Below the pieces are notes generated by a model. The model made no database searches, was not told where the DNA came from, and saw only the letters and a list, made by a program, of their open reading frames with translations. DNA of 64,000 nt from Linanthus parryae (taxonomy: Eukaryota; Streptophyta; Magnoliopsida; Ericales; Polemoniaceae): contig JALGPY010000005.1 of assembly GCA_023055425.1 (NCBI GenBank), forward strand, positions 6,411,501 through 6,475,500, read 5' to 3'. The translations under genes and the position numbers were made by a program. The stretch's first letter is position 1. Every line of letters begins with the position of its first letter. This document shows positions 10,987 through 21,571 of this stretch, piece after piece.

Positions 10987-11190
10987 ATCCTAAAAAGTTT
11001 AGAAACGGAAATCAAAGTTCTTGCGTGCACTATGAGCGTATAAGACGTCATGTAGGATGAGGTCTAGCTTCATCTTCATGTGCATCCTTCTACTGCCCGT
11101 TTTGTCATTCCCAATAATCCGTGCACGCGCCTCAATCACATGCTCAGGCGTCCTTTTGCACCTGAATCCAATACCCACTCATTAGCGGAA
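10987..11190 (-). pseudogene. damaged protease and pre-integrase segment of copia A
   Basis: Just past the Gag stop, a second frame encodes EWVLDSGA, the copia protease active-site block. It then breaks after a few residues. A third frame continues the usual downstream sequence (TPEHVIEARARIIGND, then LHDVLYAHSA). So at least two frameshifts lie in about 200 bp, and the segment is much shorter than a normal protease-to-integrase linker, which implies a deletion. This copy should lack protease. Confidence 0.8.
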
Positions 11191-12111
11191 TTAGAAATGA
11201 AAAACTTGACTTATGTCATAACAGTCAGAGTTTGGATTATGGAATACCTTTGGCTCGGTGCAATCACGAGCAAAGTGACCCTTCTTCTGGCAGTTGAAGC
11301 ATAAGACCCTTGCCATGTTTCTAACTTTTCGGCTCTTCTTCCCACCAGCGCCTTTGCCGATCTTGGGTTTTGGGCCCCCAACGGATTTCCCTTTACCCTT
11401 GTCTTTCTTATCTGCTTTCTTCCAATTCTTGCGAGGCTTGTCCTCTTTAGAATTTGGAGTCTCCGCCACCATCACCTCACCATTGGACTTGGCGGCCTCA
11501 ATCCGCTCAGATTCCAACAGCAGGTGACGCTTGACATCTTCAAGCGTCTTGACATCCGCATTATGGGTCATGTCTCGCTTCATGTGGTCCCATGAGCGTG
11601 GCAGAGAGCGTAGTACCGCTTGTACTTGCTCTTCATCAGATAAGTTACGACCGGCTGCAATCAGCTCTCTGATCATGAAGGCCATAGCCCTCAAATGCTG
11701 AGTCATTGTGTGCTCAGGCTTCATGCGATATGAGTCGAACCTCATTCTCAAGACTCGCAGCTTGGTGATGGAAGTGGATCCATACTTGTTCTTGATCGAT
11801 TCCCACATCTCCTTTGCTGTGACAGAATTTTCGAATTCCCGGATGAGATCATCTTCCATCATACATAGAAGATTATAGCAGGCTTTCCTGTCCGCTGCTT
11901 CCCACTTATGAAAAGCAGCCAGGTTCCGCTCATGTTCCCCAATGGGTCGGGTCTCATCCATCACGGGTTCGACCCTTTCTGTCTGGAGATGTTCGGACAA
12001 ATCTATGTCTAACATGTAGTACATAGCACGACGGCTCCACATATCGTAGTTGTCCCCATTAAGCTTAACAGCTTTAGCAGAATCGGCAATGAGACTAGAT
12101 GATTTCGACAT
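11191..12111 (-). CDS. gag: copia A Gag
   Basis: This 306-residue capsid/nucleocapsid protein has an N-terminal GDNYDMWSRRAMYYML block of the copia Gag type. A conserved middle contains KYGSTSITKLRVLRMRF, then a Lys/Gly-rich basic stretch (about 215-265) and a CX2CX4HX4C zinc knuckle at 271-284 (CFNCQKKGHFARDC). The frame stops 22 residues after the knuckle, just before the protease motif in the next frame. The ATG at 12111 follows a long untranslated leader and gives a full-length Gag. It would form particles and bind the element RNA. Confidence 0.92.
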   Translation of the reverse strand: MSKSSSLIADSAKAVKLNGDNYDMWSRRAMYYMLDIDLSEHLQTERVEPVMDETRPIGEHERNLAAFHKWEAADRKACYNLLCMMEDDLIREFENSVTAKEMWESIKNKYGSTSITKLRVLRMRFDSYRMKPEHTMTQHLRAMAFMIRELIAAGRNLSDEEQVQAVLRSLPRSWDHMKRDMTHNADVKTLEDVKRHLLLESERIEAAKSNGEVMVAETPNSKEDKPRKNWKKADKKDKGKGKSVGGPKPKIGKGAGGKKSRKVRNMARVLCFNCQKKGHFARDCTEPKVFHNPNSDCYDISQVFHF

Positions 12112-13834
12112 TACTGAAAATATGAGACATAGTGGATATTAGTTACTAGCTTTGTTTTAGCTCCTAAGTAACATGTGACATCGATTAATTTCAATAGTTC
12201 CTCACAAGGACTCCACCAAAACCTAGCGTATATCCTAGGAATCAAATCTCATCACTTGTGATTTCCTACCAATTTTAATCATGTCATCATGTGAGCTCTT
12301 TTGTTTTAGTTCTTTAGCATGCGAGGTTAAACATATATATCCAATCACACGCAGTTATAACATAAAACAAGCACAAGCATAAATAAATATGCAATGGATG
12401 TGGCCCCTAAGGTGCACTCCCACTATTGAGAGCACTTCTTGAGCAAGTCTTGGACTCCATCTCACGCCATCTCGCCTACTTGAGGACTCCAAGCTTGAGG
12501 CTCCATTAGACCGTCTAATTGCTCCATGCACCTTGCGCCATAGCTTTTGGTTTGGTCACCTCTCTTGAAGCTTCAATCTTCAATCTCTACTAACTATCTT
12601 ATTTCTAATAAGAAGTAACCTCATAGAGGCGAGTGGATGAGAAGAGAAGACACTAGAGTATAGAGAGGCACGACACGCAGGCCGTATTTTGATTACATAT
12701 TCAAAAACCAAAACCAAAACCAAAATATAAAACATCTATGCCACATCCATGCACCAAACACATCCATTCAACCCACAACAGCATGTATAATAACATAATA
12801 AACATACTGGAATTTTCTGGAAATTTCCGGAATTAAGCAATAATTACTGGAAATTAATAAGCAATAATCTAATCAACTAAAAAGATCGAAAATTGCTCCC
12901 TACCACTTAGGGTCTCACCACCTATGGCAAAACGTAGGGAAAAAATGACCTAAGTCTCCAGAAAAAATTTGGGCTCAAAACAGTGTGTTTAAGGTCGTCA
13001 AACTGCCTCGGGAAGTGTGCTAAACACTAATTAATTAATCTGGAAATTACTAAAATTTTCCGTCGCTCCAAAAATTATGAAAAAATACCCATAAAATAGG
13101 AAATTTAATTTGGAGTCCCTAGGAAAAAACCGGACGAAAAATGACGGCGGGAGGAGGCCGCACGCGCCGACACGCGCCGCCGCGCGTGGGCGCGTCCGCC
13201 TCCGCCACGCGCTGACGTCGGCCATGTGCCACGTCAGCATGCCACGTGGCATGCCACGTCAGCGCCTATGCTGACGTCAGCTGCCACGTCAGCCGCCACG
13301 TCAGCTGCCACGTCAGCTGCCACGTGGCTGCCACGTCATCGCCACGTCAGCCTCTTGCTGACGTGGCACCGCCACGTCATCTGCCACGTCAGCCCTAGGG
13401 CCACGTCAGCAGCCGCCGCCAGCCCTTGGGCGCGTGCGGCGCGTGGCGGCGCGTGGCCGCGCGTGGGGGCGGCGTCGGTGGCGCGTGAAGCCCACGCGCC
13501 GCCTTCCCGTGCTCCGATCGCGACGAGAAAAATTTTCCCGTGATCGTCTCTTCGTCCTGATCCCGATTATGTGGTCAAAATCCAATTTTAACAAGTTTTT
13601 GAAAACCGTGTTCTAATTATTGGATCTAGCAGTCCAGATTAATACTGTTCCGAAACTTTGAAAATTCATAACTAATTCACCGTAAATCCAAAAAATATAA
13701 AATTTATATATCTGGAATCCTCGTGAAAAACCCTACCTAACCATATAGGTTTCGTCTACTGGTTATGAAAATTCAGAAACGCGATTTTTATAACAGGTTC
13801 GGGAACGCTTATCGAGGCACGAAAAGTAAGCCTA
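12112..13834 (-). other. 1.7-kb untranslated leader of copia A
   Basis: This lies between the PBS and the Gag ATG. Most of it is AT-rich, but 13140-13530 is a GC-rich island containing the ACGT-motif array. No good ORF is seen on the sense strand. Such a long leader could carry regulatory or packaging signals. Confidence 0.7.
13212..13411. promoter_or_regulatory. dense array of ACGT-core (bZIP-type) motifs
   Basis: Fifteen ACGT cores occur in 200 bp, mostly as a degenerate unit of about 12 bp, GCCACGTCAGC. There are also two GCCACGTGGC (G-box) forms and one palindromic TGACGTCA. These are core sites for plant bZIP factors (G-box, C-box, TGA and ER-stress types). The array is in the transcribed leader downstream of the 5' LTR. 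Function is inferred from motif identity alone. It may instead be a neutral tandem repeat. Confidence 0.65.
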
Positions 13835-13848
13835 GGGCTCTGATACCA
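13835..13848 (-). other. primer-binding site of copia A
   Basis: This reads TGGTATCAGAGCCC on the minus strand, one base from the 5' LTR end at 13850, and matches the plant initiator-Met tRNA primer type. Confidence 0.9.
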
Positions 13849-13849
13849 A

Positions 13850-14318
13850 TGAAGGGCAGGAAGGATCTAACATGTTCAGATCTACAACATGAATTAAAGC
13901 GGAGTATTCATGTGTTTACCTTGTCTTCCTAAGCTCCTTAATGCAGCGGATGATCTTTGTGTTGCTTACTTTCACGCGCCTCCTCTTTGATCTTGCTCCC
14001 ACCAATCGAGTGCGAATCTCGAGGACGAACACTGATTTCCACACCACGTTCCACCTCCTTGGATGAAGTTGGAGAGAGACTAGGGTTCTCTACAACTAGT
14101 GTGTATCTAGACAGAATAACTTTACTGTGTAGAATTGCCTTATAATATGTAGGAGGCTGCCTCCTTATATAGGCAAAACTTCTCCTAAGTTTGCACATAA
14201 ACCCCTAGGGTTTGAGCCTTAGCTACTAACCCCTCTAGTTTATGTATTAGTGCAACTAACCCCATAAGGTTATGTTAATTGCATTGGGCACCCCACATGG
14301 GCGCACCAATTGCTAACA
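13850..14318 (-). repeat. 5' LTR of copia A
   Basis: This 469-bp partner of 6363-6831 has no difference that I can see. On the minus strand it starts TGTTAGCAATTGG and ends in CCCTTCA. Confidence 0.95.
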
Positions 14319-14323
14319 TTAAC

Positions 14324-15180
14324 AGTAGTTATGAATCCAAACTTCCCACACTTTGGATTTCGTCAACCAAAAAACAACAATCATGCGTGCATCTTTGCTT
14401 AGTTCAGTGGCGGAGCCAAGAATTCCAAACAAAGCTAAAATGCGTGTATGGTATTATCAGCCTCCAACTTTCGTCGACAAAGGGGAAAAAGTAAACGAAG
14501 AAGCATAGGTGTGAATTTAGAAAGGTGAAATATATATTGGGGTGTTTATGTAATCCTACCAAATATAATGCTGGTTAAATTACTTCTTAAAGTCATATTT
14601 ACAAATTTTCTCAAGGCCACATAAACATATTAATTTCATATCATTCTAAGTGCTTGGATAACACTTCTGAAATTTGTAAATTTTCTGAAGCATGCCGGTG
14701 CGAGTTCTTTGAAATTTCTGTTTAGAAGTACCGTCGAACAAATATTCATGAAGGTCACTTTATCTAGAACATTTATTTCATCATTTTTTTGTTCTAAAGG
14801 TGAATTCTTATTGTTAAAGAAAAAGTAAATAATTAGTGGATATTCCCATAGAAAATGACATGAATGGGTCCTGTTTACTTCACGCTATGATTTGGGTTTT
14901 CCTTTTGCATGGCCAGCGTAACGATCTCGTGCCCTGCGGAATTGACTCTTTTGCCCTAATTATCAGACTGATGTTGGAAGGGTAAGATAGGCAAACAAAT
15001 CACATATGAAAATCGCTTTTCATGTAAGTTTGGAATAATATTAGCAAAAGGTGGGGTTCTGGATATGAGAATAAATTTACTTGCAAAAGAAAGAGAGACA
15101 GAAAGGAGATATCATTGCTAAAATAATTGAAAAATCACACTCATTTTCCACACTCCATATTGTAATTTTTCTTTTAGTGA
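14324..15180. other. intergenic, possible hAT-like end, no gene
   Basis: This is AT-rich sequence. At 14406 the run cagtggcggagccaagaatt resembles the terminal repeat of common plant hAT MITEs, but I find no matching inverted end. Nothing else is recognised. Confidence 0.5.
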
Positions 15181-15194
15181 AACTTCACATTCTA

Positions 15195-15265
15195 CCAATG
15201 GGAGTTAGTCCAAGTGGTAAGCAACTTGGTTCCGATTAAGCAGGTTTTGGATTCGAGTTCTTGAG
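15195..15265 (+). mobile_element. SINE, part 1 (tRNA-related head)
   Basis: An A-box-like ttagtccaagtggtaagc and a B-box-like ggattcgagtt mark a tRNA-derived head. The SINE continues at 19580-19629 and 20532-20640 after two nested insertions. Its own duplication is aacttcacattcta (15181-15194) versus aacttcacactcta (20641-20654), 13 of 14 matching, placed directly after the poly(A) tail. Re-joined, the SINE is about 230 bp. Confidence 0.8.
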
Positions 15266-15917
15266 TGTAAGGGATTATTATGAAAATTCCAAAACTTTTA
15301 ATACAACTTATTATGGTAATTATATTTTTAAAATAGCATTAAAGTTGCAGCTTATTACCAATATGTAACTCCCGCATTATTGCGGTATTCAATATGAATA
15401 TTTGGTATAAATGTGTATTTGTTGGTGGTGTTTATTATAGTCATAATTCCATATAATTACTAGGAGTTACTATTTGATTTTGTATGACTATATATATGTG
15501 AATATCATTTGTATGGGAGATGGATGGAGAGAATATGTGATGAGATCTCACATAGGAAAGTACTGGAGTGTACTACTACATATGAAGTATATTTTAAGTA
15601 TTCTATATAGTATTATATGATACTATTGTTTTTGGGCAACAACGGTTCGTGACGGTTCACAAGTCCTACAACCGGCGTGACGCTTGTAGGAGCTGGCTCG
15701 AGTGTGGGTTGAATCCTACTTCGTAGCATACCGGTAGCACCCTCACGTGGGGAGGATCTACGTTGTAGGACAATGTCCTACATAACATGCCTCTCACACC
15801 CAGGCCAGCACATCCAATTTACATATTGTTGATTTGTTTATTATTTGATTGCTTATTGTATTTCTAACGGGGTTAATGTTTCATTTTATGATGTGGTTTT
15901 GACGCAGATGACTAACA
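15266..15917 (+). repeat. 5' LTR of the LARD-like element
   Basis: The 652-bp LTR runs TG...CA. Two short hairpins lie in its distal half: cctacaa/ttgtagg at 15665-15690 and gtaggac/gtcctac at 15765-15781. Confidence 0.88.
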
Positions 15918-18900
15918 TTAAGTTCAAGGAAAAAAAACATTATACTAAGCATGTTAGGGTGAATAAAGTATCATGACGTTTACATGTTTAGATCATTAAA
16001 AGGAAAAAAAACATTATACTAATTTATTGCAAAATCGGTACTGCTCCAATGTTTTTTTTACTGAACGGGAATTAGTTGCTTCTACAACACAAGTGAAATG
16101 TCATATCATCTAGATGTTCTTTCCAAATTATTTTTTTACCTTATTAACATGATCATAATTATTTATCTAATTGAAACTCACCAAATAACAAAAATAATAA
16201 ATATAAAGATAAATAGGTTTTTATCTATACGTTTGAATATGTTCCTAATTTGATAGATATAATTCTCCTAACCAATCAAACTTTTGATTTTATTTGTATT
16301 TCATTTTTCTTAGAGTGTATTAGACGTGTATGTATATAAATTATATTAAGGGACGAGTTGAGATTAAGAGATCTACATGTGTATCCGTGTTTTAGCTTGT
16401 AGAATTAGTGTGTAGTGGACAATCAAATTTCCTAATGATTTCCTTGAAAGTAATGAGGATGTCGTCCCTGCCCTATTTAGCTAAAGAGTGCTTTGGGCAA
16501 TGTTGATTGCACGTGCGATGATATATGAAGTAAAATCAGATTGTCTTTTCTTCTAGAATAATGGATTAGTTATTTTATTTACAAATTACTTATAAACTTA
16601 ATAACCGAACTATCTAGTATGCTTTTACTTCCTACTTGTACTCTGTTTTGCAGGGCATTCACCATGATGGTATTGTTGGTGTCTTCCTGCTCAGTGTGAT
16701 TGTTTCATTCTTGTGGATCTTCCATTCTAGTTACATTTTTAATGATGGATAACTTCTCTATGGAGCATATATATTCTATTGGTGGTCTACTATCTCATGG
16801 TGCGACGAGAATTCATGTTCTTCCTTTGTGTATGGGATTCTTATTACATTCATATGAATTCCCTATCTATCATACATCGGTGGTGAAAGTCTAAGCAAAG
16901 GAAAGAACAGTTTCACAATTGGGATTTGACAGGCTTGCTTTCTTTAACCCTTCGTCCATGTTTATTTATTTATGTTATTTGATTACAATATTCTATAATA
17001 GTGGGGTTTAAAATATTCAATTATTTTATTTTTGGTTTTTGGTTATAAAACGTGGAGTTTTCACTTGATTGAAAACTATGTTGGTATATTTTATTTAATG
17101 AGAAATTATAATATAACTTTTAGAAGTGAGAATGAAAAATGGGGGTTGACATAAAATTGAAATTCAGTAAATGGTTCGTAATGAAATTTCACAAGTTAGA
17201 AATGATTTATTGGAGGATGCAATATATTTCTGTAACTTGACAAAATTGTGCTTATTTTCTTTTTTGAGTATCATTGCTTTAAATATATTTATGTCCATTT
17301 GTGAGGTTTAAAACATGGGGGTTACTTGATTATATTTAATTCTATTTTTTATGAGCATTTGCTATGTGGGGGTTACATGAGAAAATGTATAGAATATAGT
17401 ATTATGTGCATGCATGAATTAAGTGTTGATTTATTTTGATAGTGTAACATATGGATACCACGTTATAAAAATAATATTTTGGTCAAGTAAATTATTGCTA
17501 TTATGTCTTAAAATTTATATCGTCATTCCTAACATCACTATCATTGACTCGTTGTATTTAGTATTATTTGCATTAAGTGCAATTTATGTGACCCTATGGA
17601 TAAGTAAAAATGTGGGGGTTGCACATGAAAATTATTTATCATAATCTTATACATATGTGACTTAACTAATAGCAATCTTGTGGCTATGTAACATGTTATC
17701 ATTTTGTAGATTCTATAGTCATCCTTTAGTGTATACTTTTTTAGGGGAAGAAAAATGTCATCATTTAGTGTCGTTTCTAAACATGTCTATTTGACAAAAT
17801 TAATTTTCAATAAGTGCTTTTATTGGTCTCAATAAATGCGAGATAATGTGGGGGTTATAAGGTGAGACATTCTAAACATGATCTTAATTGTGTGATTTTA
17901 GTAGTGTTGTTCCTGATGACGTGATAAGATTTATGAGACCTATATTTCTAACCCCTCAAATTACTAATTTTGCATCTAGTGCAAATATTTTTTATTCTCA
18001 GGTGAAATTTGGTGTACATCAAATGTGACATAGAAGATGGTGAAAACATAGCAAGATGGGAAGCGCACATTTCACGATGCACGAGAATTAGAATGATTCC
18101 ATAAAAATATATACATGTATTTTATTGGTTCCATAGTCCCTAATATTGGGATGGGGTTTGTAAATTCCTGATGGATTCCACCGTTGATAAACGGAAAATG
18201 ATTGATTGACCAATATGCATGTGGTTAAAATAAAATAAATGACCATTGAGGGTCTAATTAATCTAGGAGCGGAGTCCTAGATATGTCGAGGGGGATGGGC
18301 TAAGCCCAAAAGATTGTCACCGCTGGAGGTAACCCAATCTCTGTGACTGGAGATCCCATGAAGGAGATTCAATGGGTAGAAACAATCTACGATGAGTGAC
18401 TGAGATTTCCAGCACTTATTTATAGGAGAAGTCTAAGACTCTCCTCCCGTCCCTATGGCATTGTGCTGTGATGAAAAATAAAAAAATTGTGACGTTAAGG
18501 TTGGGTTTTAACCCTTAATGGATCCAAGGCGAGTAATTTGTCGCAAGGTATGGGTCACACATACCCTTGGAGGATTCACCTAAGTGAGAGTTGCCTTGAG
18601 GCCGGGGCTATGGGATTGGGCTATTCCCTAGAGGCTCTCATGATTTGATTCGAGTGCATGGCCGTAACGCACTAACCCGCGAACTATGTCCAATGCCGGT
18701 ACTGTGTGTGTTTCAATTGAACTCGGGCTTAAAGGGTCTAGTCCACTATGATCCTTCCGGGTGAGATTGTCATCACTAAGTGAGGTTCAAGTCGGAAGAC
18801 ACCTCACCTATTGCACAGTATGAAAGTTGCCCATTATTTTACTGTCCTATATCTTATTCTATTATTTTCTTTATTTGAGCTTATTCAATGTCATTTTAAA

Positions 18901-18922
18901 GTTTTGAAATTTTGTGGGGGAT
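15918..18922 (+). other. non-coding interior of the LARD-like element
   Basis: This is AT-rich with no retroviral domains. The first 11 bases (ttaagttcaag) nearly repeat the genomic flank after the right LTR. A run ggaaaaaaaacattatacta occurs twice (about 15927 and 16000). From about 18240 to 18830 the composition becomes balanced and structured, unlike the AT-rich middle, which suggests a functional RNA segment such as a packaging or dimer region. Confidence 0.6.
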
Positions 18923-19574
18923 TGTAAGGGATTATTATGAAAATTCCAAAACTTTTAATACAACTTATTATGGTAATTATATTTTTAAAATAGCATTAAA
19001 GTTGCAGCTTATTACCAATATGTAACTCCCGCATTATTGCGGTATTCAATATGAATATTTGGTATAAATGTGTATTTGTTGGTGGTGTTTATTATAGTCA
19101 TAATTCCATATAATTACTAGGAGTTACTATTTGATTTTGTATGACTATATATATGTGAATATCATTTGTATGGGAGATGGATGGAGAGAATATGTGATGA
19201 GATCTCACATAGGAAAGTACTGGAGTGTACTACTACATATGAAGTATATTTTAAGTATTCTATATAGTATTATATGATACTATTGTTTTTGGGCAACAAC
19301 GGTTCGTGACGGTTCACAAGTCCTACAACCGGCGTGACGCTTGTAGGAGCTGGCTCGAGTGTGGGTTGAATCCTACTTCGTAGCATACCGGTAGCACCCT
19401 CACGTGGGGAGGATCTACGTTGTAGGACAATGTCCTACATAACATGCCTCTCACACCCAGGCCAGCACATCCAATTTACATATTGTTGATTTGTTTATTA
19501 TTTGATTGCTTATTGTATTTCTAACGGGGTTAGTGTTTCATTTTATGATGTGGTTTTGACGCAGATGACTAACA
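18923..19574 (+). repeat. 3' LTR of the LARD-like element
   Basis: Partner of 15266-15917. The only difference I saw is ggttagtg here versus ggttaatg in the left copy. Confidence 0.88.
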
Positions 19575-19579
19575 TTGAG

Positions 19580-19629
19580 TTCAAGTCCTTGTGTATGAAA
19601 AAAATCTCATTGGTAGACTCACCTGTCAT
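19580..19629 (+). mobile_element. SINE, part 2 (body)
   Basis: This 50-bp segment lies between the LTR element and the hAT-type MITE. It continues the SINE of 15195-15265 and ends with the MITE target copy cctgtcat. Confidence 0.75.
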
Positions 19630-20523
19630 CATAGTTTTTAAAAACCGGACAGGACCGGCCAGTTCGACCGGTCGGACCGGCGAACCGGTGCTTGACCGGT
19701 CCGGTTCGGCTATTGGATCGGCCATGCAAGTGAACCGGGCCACGTCAACAAACCGGGCGAACCGGTCGGCATATGACCCGCCCGGTTCGTTAGTCAAAAT
19801 GTAAGAAATGCTCTTTGCAGGGTTCGAACCCCCGAACTAGGAGCATTTCGCTGGCGTTCTTAACCACCAGAGCAAAGTAGGAATTTGATACTTCTATTGA
19901 GATATTATACTATTTAGTTCTTAACAAATGAAAAAGTCAATTGGATTATTTTTGTTCGTTAAGGGAATCAGTTTATTTGTTTCTTTTTTTTTTGGGTAAA
20001 CTCAGCTTATTTGTTTCCATTTTGATTTTGTTTTCATTTTGATTGTTTCTTTGCTCTTAAATGTGATCAATTTTTTTGGAAATATTTATCAATTCACAAA
20101 TCAAATATTTAAATTTATTACATATATAGTATCAAATATGTAACCATTTTGATTGTTTATTTTCTCTTAAATGTGATCAAAATTCTTGGAAACATTTATC
20201 AATTCACTATATTACAAATCACTATATTAAAAATCAAATATGTAAATTTATTACATATATAGTATCAAATATGTAAATATGTAAAAATGTATGCAACAAG
20301 AAGTTGCAATTCAAAACAATGTCAATCAAATGAAAGTAAGATTGGTCGTATTTATTACATATATAAATATTTTTTTGACTATTTTACATTATGTTTACTA
20401 TTTTTTGTATAAAAATATTATAAAAATATTATTAAATAAACATGCAATTGAACCGGTCCGACCGGTCCGACCATGAACCGGTGCCTCACCGGTTCGTTGG
20501 CCGGTCCGGTTTTTAAAACTTTG
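19630..20523. mobile_element. hAT-type MITE with ACCGG-rich subterminal regions
   Basis: The 8-bp duplication cctgtcat (19622-19629 and 20524-20531) and terminal inverted repeats fit hAT. The left end is CATAGTTTTTAAAAACCGGAC, which matches the reverse of the right end except for one substitution and one missing T. Many ACCGG/CCGGT motifs crowd both ends and are likely transposase-binding subterminal repeats. The AT-rich middle encodes no transposase. Confidence 0.82.
19809..19874 (-). other. tRNA-like sequence inside the hAT-type MITE
   Basis: On the minus strand a TGCTCT/AGAGCA stem encloses an A-box-like TGGTGGTTAAGAACG and a T-arm CGGGGGTTCGAACCCTG with a 7-nt loop. At 66 nt it is shorter than a tRNA and its anticodon arm is not standard. 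It is best read as a tRNA-derived Pol III promoter relic and not as a working tRNA gene. Confidence 0.6.
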
Positions 20524-20531
20524 CCTGTCAT

Positions 20532-20595
20532 ATCCAGGCATGCGACATGGGTCGGACCGGATTATGGGGCAAAGCCCCGGAACCGGTTGGGAAAC

Positions 20596-20640
<45 letters not shown>
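20532..20640 (+). mobile_element. SINE, part 3 with poly(A) tail
   Basis: This is the 3' body (including gggcaaagccccgg) followed by 43 A residues (20597-20639) and then the right target-site copy at 20641-20654. The long uninterrupted A tail suggests recent SINE insertion or slippage. Confidence 0.8.
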
Positions 20641-20654
20641 AACTTCACACTCTA

Positions 20655-21566
20655 ATTATGATAAAGCGTTGTATCAAATATTCTGGAGCCTAAAGTGAAT
20701 AGTAAATTCAAGACCCTAAATTACTATCATACTAACATAGAGATTATTATTATTATACTTTTAAACATATAATTAGCTATAACTACATGTGTAAAATATG
20801 ATGGTCTTGCTGGCCTTGGGGCACAAAACGGCTACTTCAGCTGTCTTCCTCTAATGACTGCACTGCAGTGTACTGAATTAAGCGTGCCCTATCTTCAAGA
20901 GAAGATAGATGGATTTAGCATTCTAGTTTCAAGAATTATTGTTAGAAGTACGACTATGCGCGTATAAAAGAAGGTGCACACCAATTTATAAATACTCAAC
21001 AAAATCAAAATTGAATATGTACAAATTAGACACCAAACACACCATTGGCAAGTCCTCTATTTAATAGAATCAAGGTTCCATTAACCATTTCGAAATTTGG
21101 ATATTTCATGGAGTATCTGAAAACAAAGCAAAAGACAGAAAAATAAAAGCGCCAAACCTCAGCCTTTAAAAGCAAAAAAATCGTGCTACAACACCTAATT
21201 AAACCAAGAAAATTAGACGCCAGTTTTTGCAAAAATAAAATGTATACATTTGTTCAGTATGTTCACCAGTGAGGTTCTTGGGTAAAAAACTATTCATGTA
21301 CTGATGTACATTTTAGTATGTGTATCCGGCCTCCAAAGCAAGAGCAAAGACGTGACACTATTCATAATGGGTATTTTCAATGCATACCCACGTACTCATG
21401 TATTAAGTAGCGTTGTGAGACAGGGGCACCTGTGCATTTTGAAGTGCCTTGACACAAAGCAGAGGGCACTAAGCACACACCTTGTGTCATGTAGTTAGTC
21501 GTGCCTAGCCTCAGACCCGTGGCATTGTGATAAGATAAATAGTGATTTTGTTAGTATTTAGACACT
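20655..21566. other. intergenic, nothing recognised
   Basis: There is 0.9 kb of mixed composition between the SINE and copia C. I see no protein domain, RNA gene or repeat terminus. Confidence 0.6.
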
Positions 21567-21571
21567 GAAAT

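Larger units (their letters stand above)
6363..14318 (-). mobile_element. Ty1/copia retrotransposon A (complete, defective)
   Basis: This 7,956-bp element is flanked by the duplication ttaac (6358-6362 and 14319-14323). Its 469-bp LTRs look identical, which points to a recent insertion. The order on the minus strand is 5' LTR, PBS, 1.7-kb leader, gag, damaged protease, integrase-RT-RNase H, 1.3-kb 3' region, PPT, 3' LTR. Integrase before RT places it in Ty1/copia. The gag-protease-integrase junction is frameshifted, so the copy cannot make one continuous polyprotein and has probably depended on a helper. Confidence 0.95.
15266..19574 (+). mobile_element. non-coding LTR retrotransposon (LARD-like) nested in the SINE
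   Basis: This 4.3-kb element has 652-bp LTRs and is flanked by ttgag (15261-15265 and 19575-19579). I saw one base difference between the LTRs, so it is young. A tract tttgtgggggat abuts the right LTR, giving plus orientation. The 3.0-kb interior has no gag or pol and only short ORFs. No standard tRNA primer site follows the left LTR. It must move with foreign enzymes. Confidence 0.88.

Noticed and set aside
13212..13411. CRISPR-like short repeat array
   Set aside because: The units are degenerate 12-mers without unique spacers, in a plant retrotransposon leader. They read better as transcription-factor motifs or a simple tandem repeat.
13226..13616. ORFs on both strands through the GC-rich island
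   Set aside because: They result from the GC-rich repeat composition and match no protein pattern. The region is the untranslated leader of copia A.
14406..14425. hAT terminal repeat (cagtggcggagcc)
   Set aside because: No matching inverted end or 8-bp duplication was found, so it is not called as an element.
19809..19874. functional tRNA gene
   Set aside because: At 66 nt it is too short, lacks a standard anticodon arm, and lies inside a MITE.
20597..20639. 43-base A run as an assembly artefact
   Set aside because: It is exactly at the SINE 3' end and followed by the SINE target duplication, so it is the SINE tail, although its length may be imprecise.
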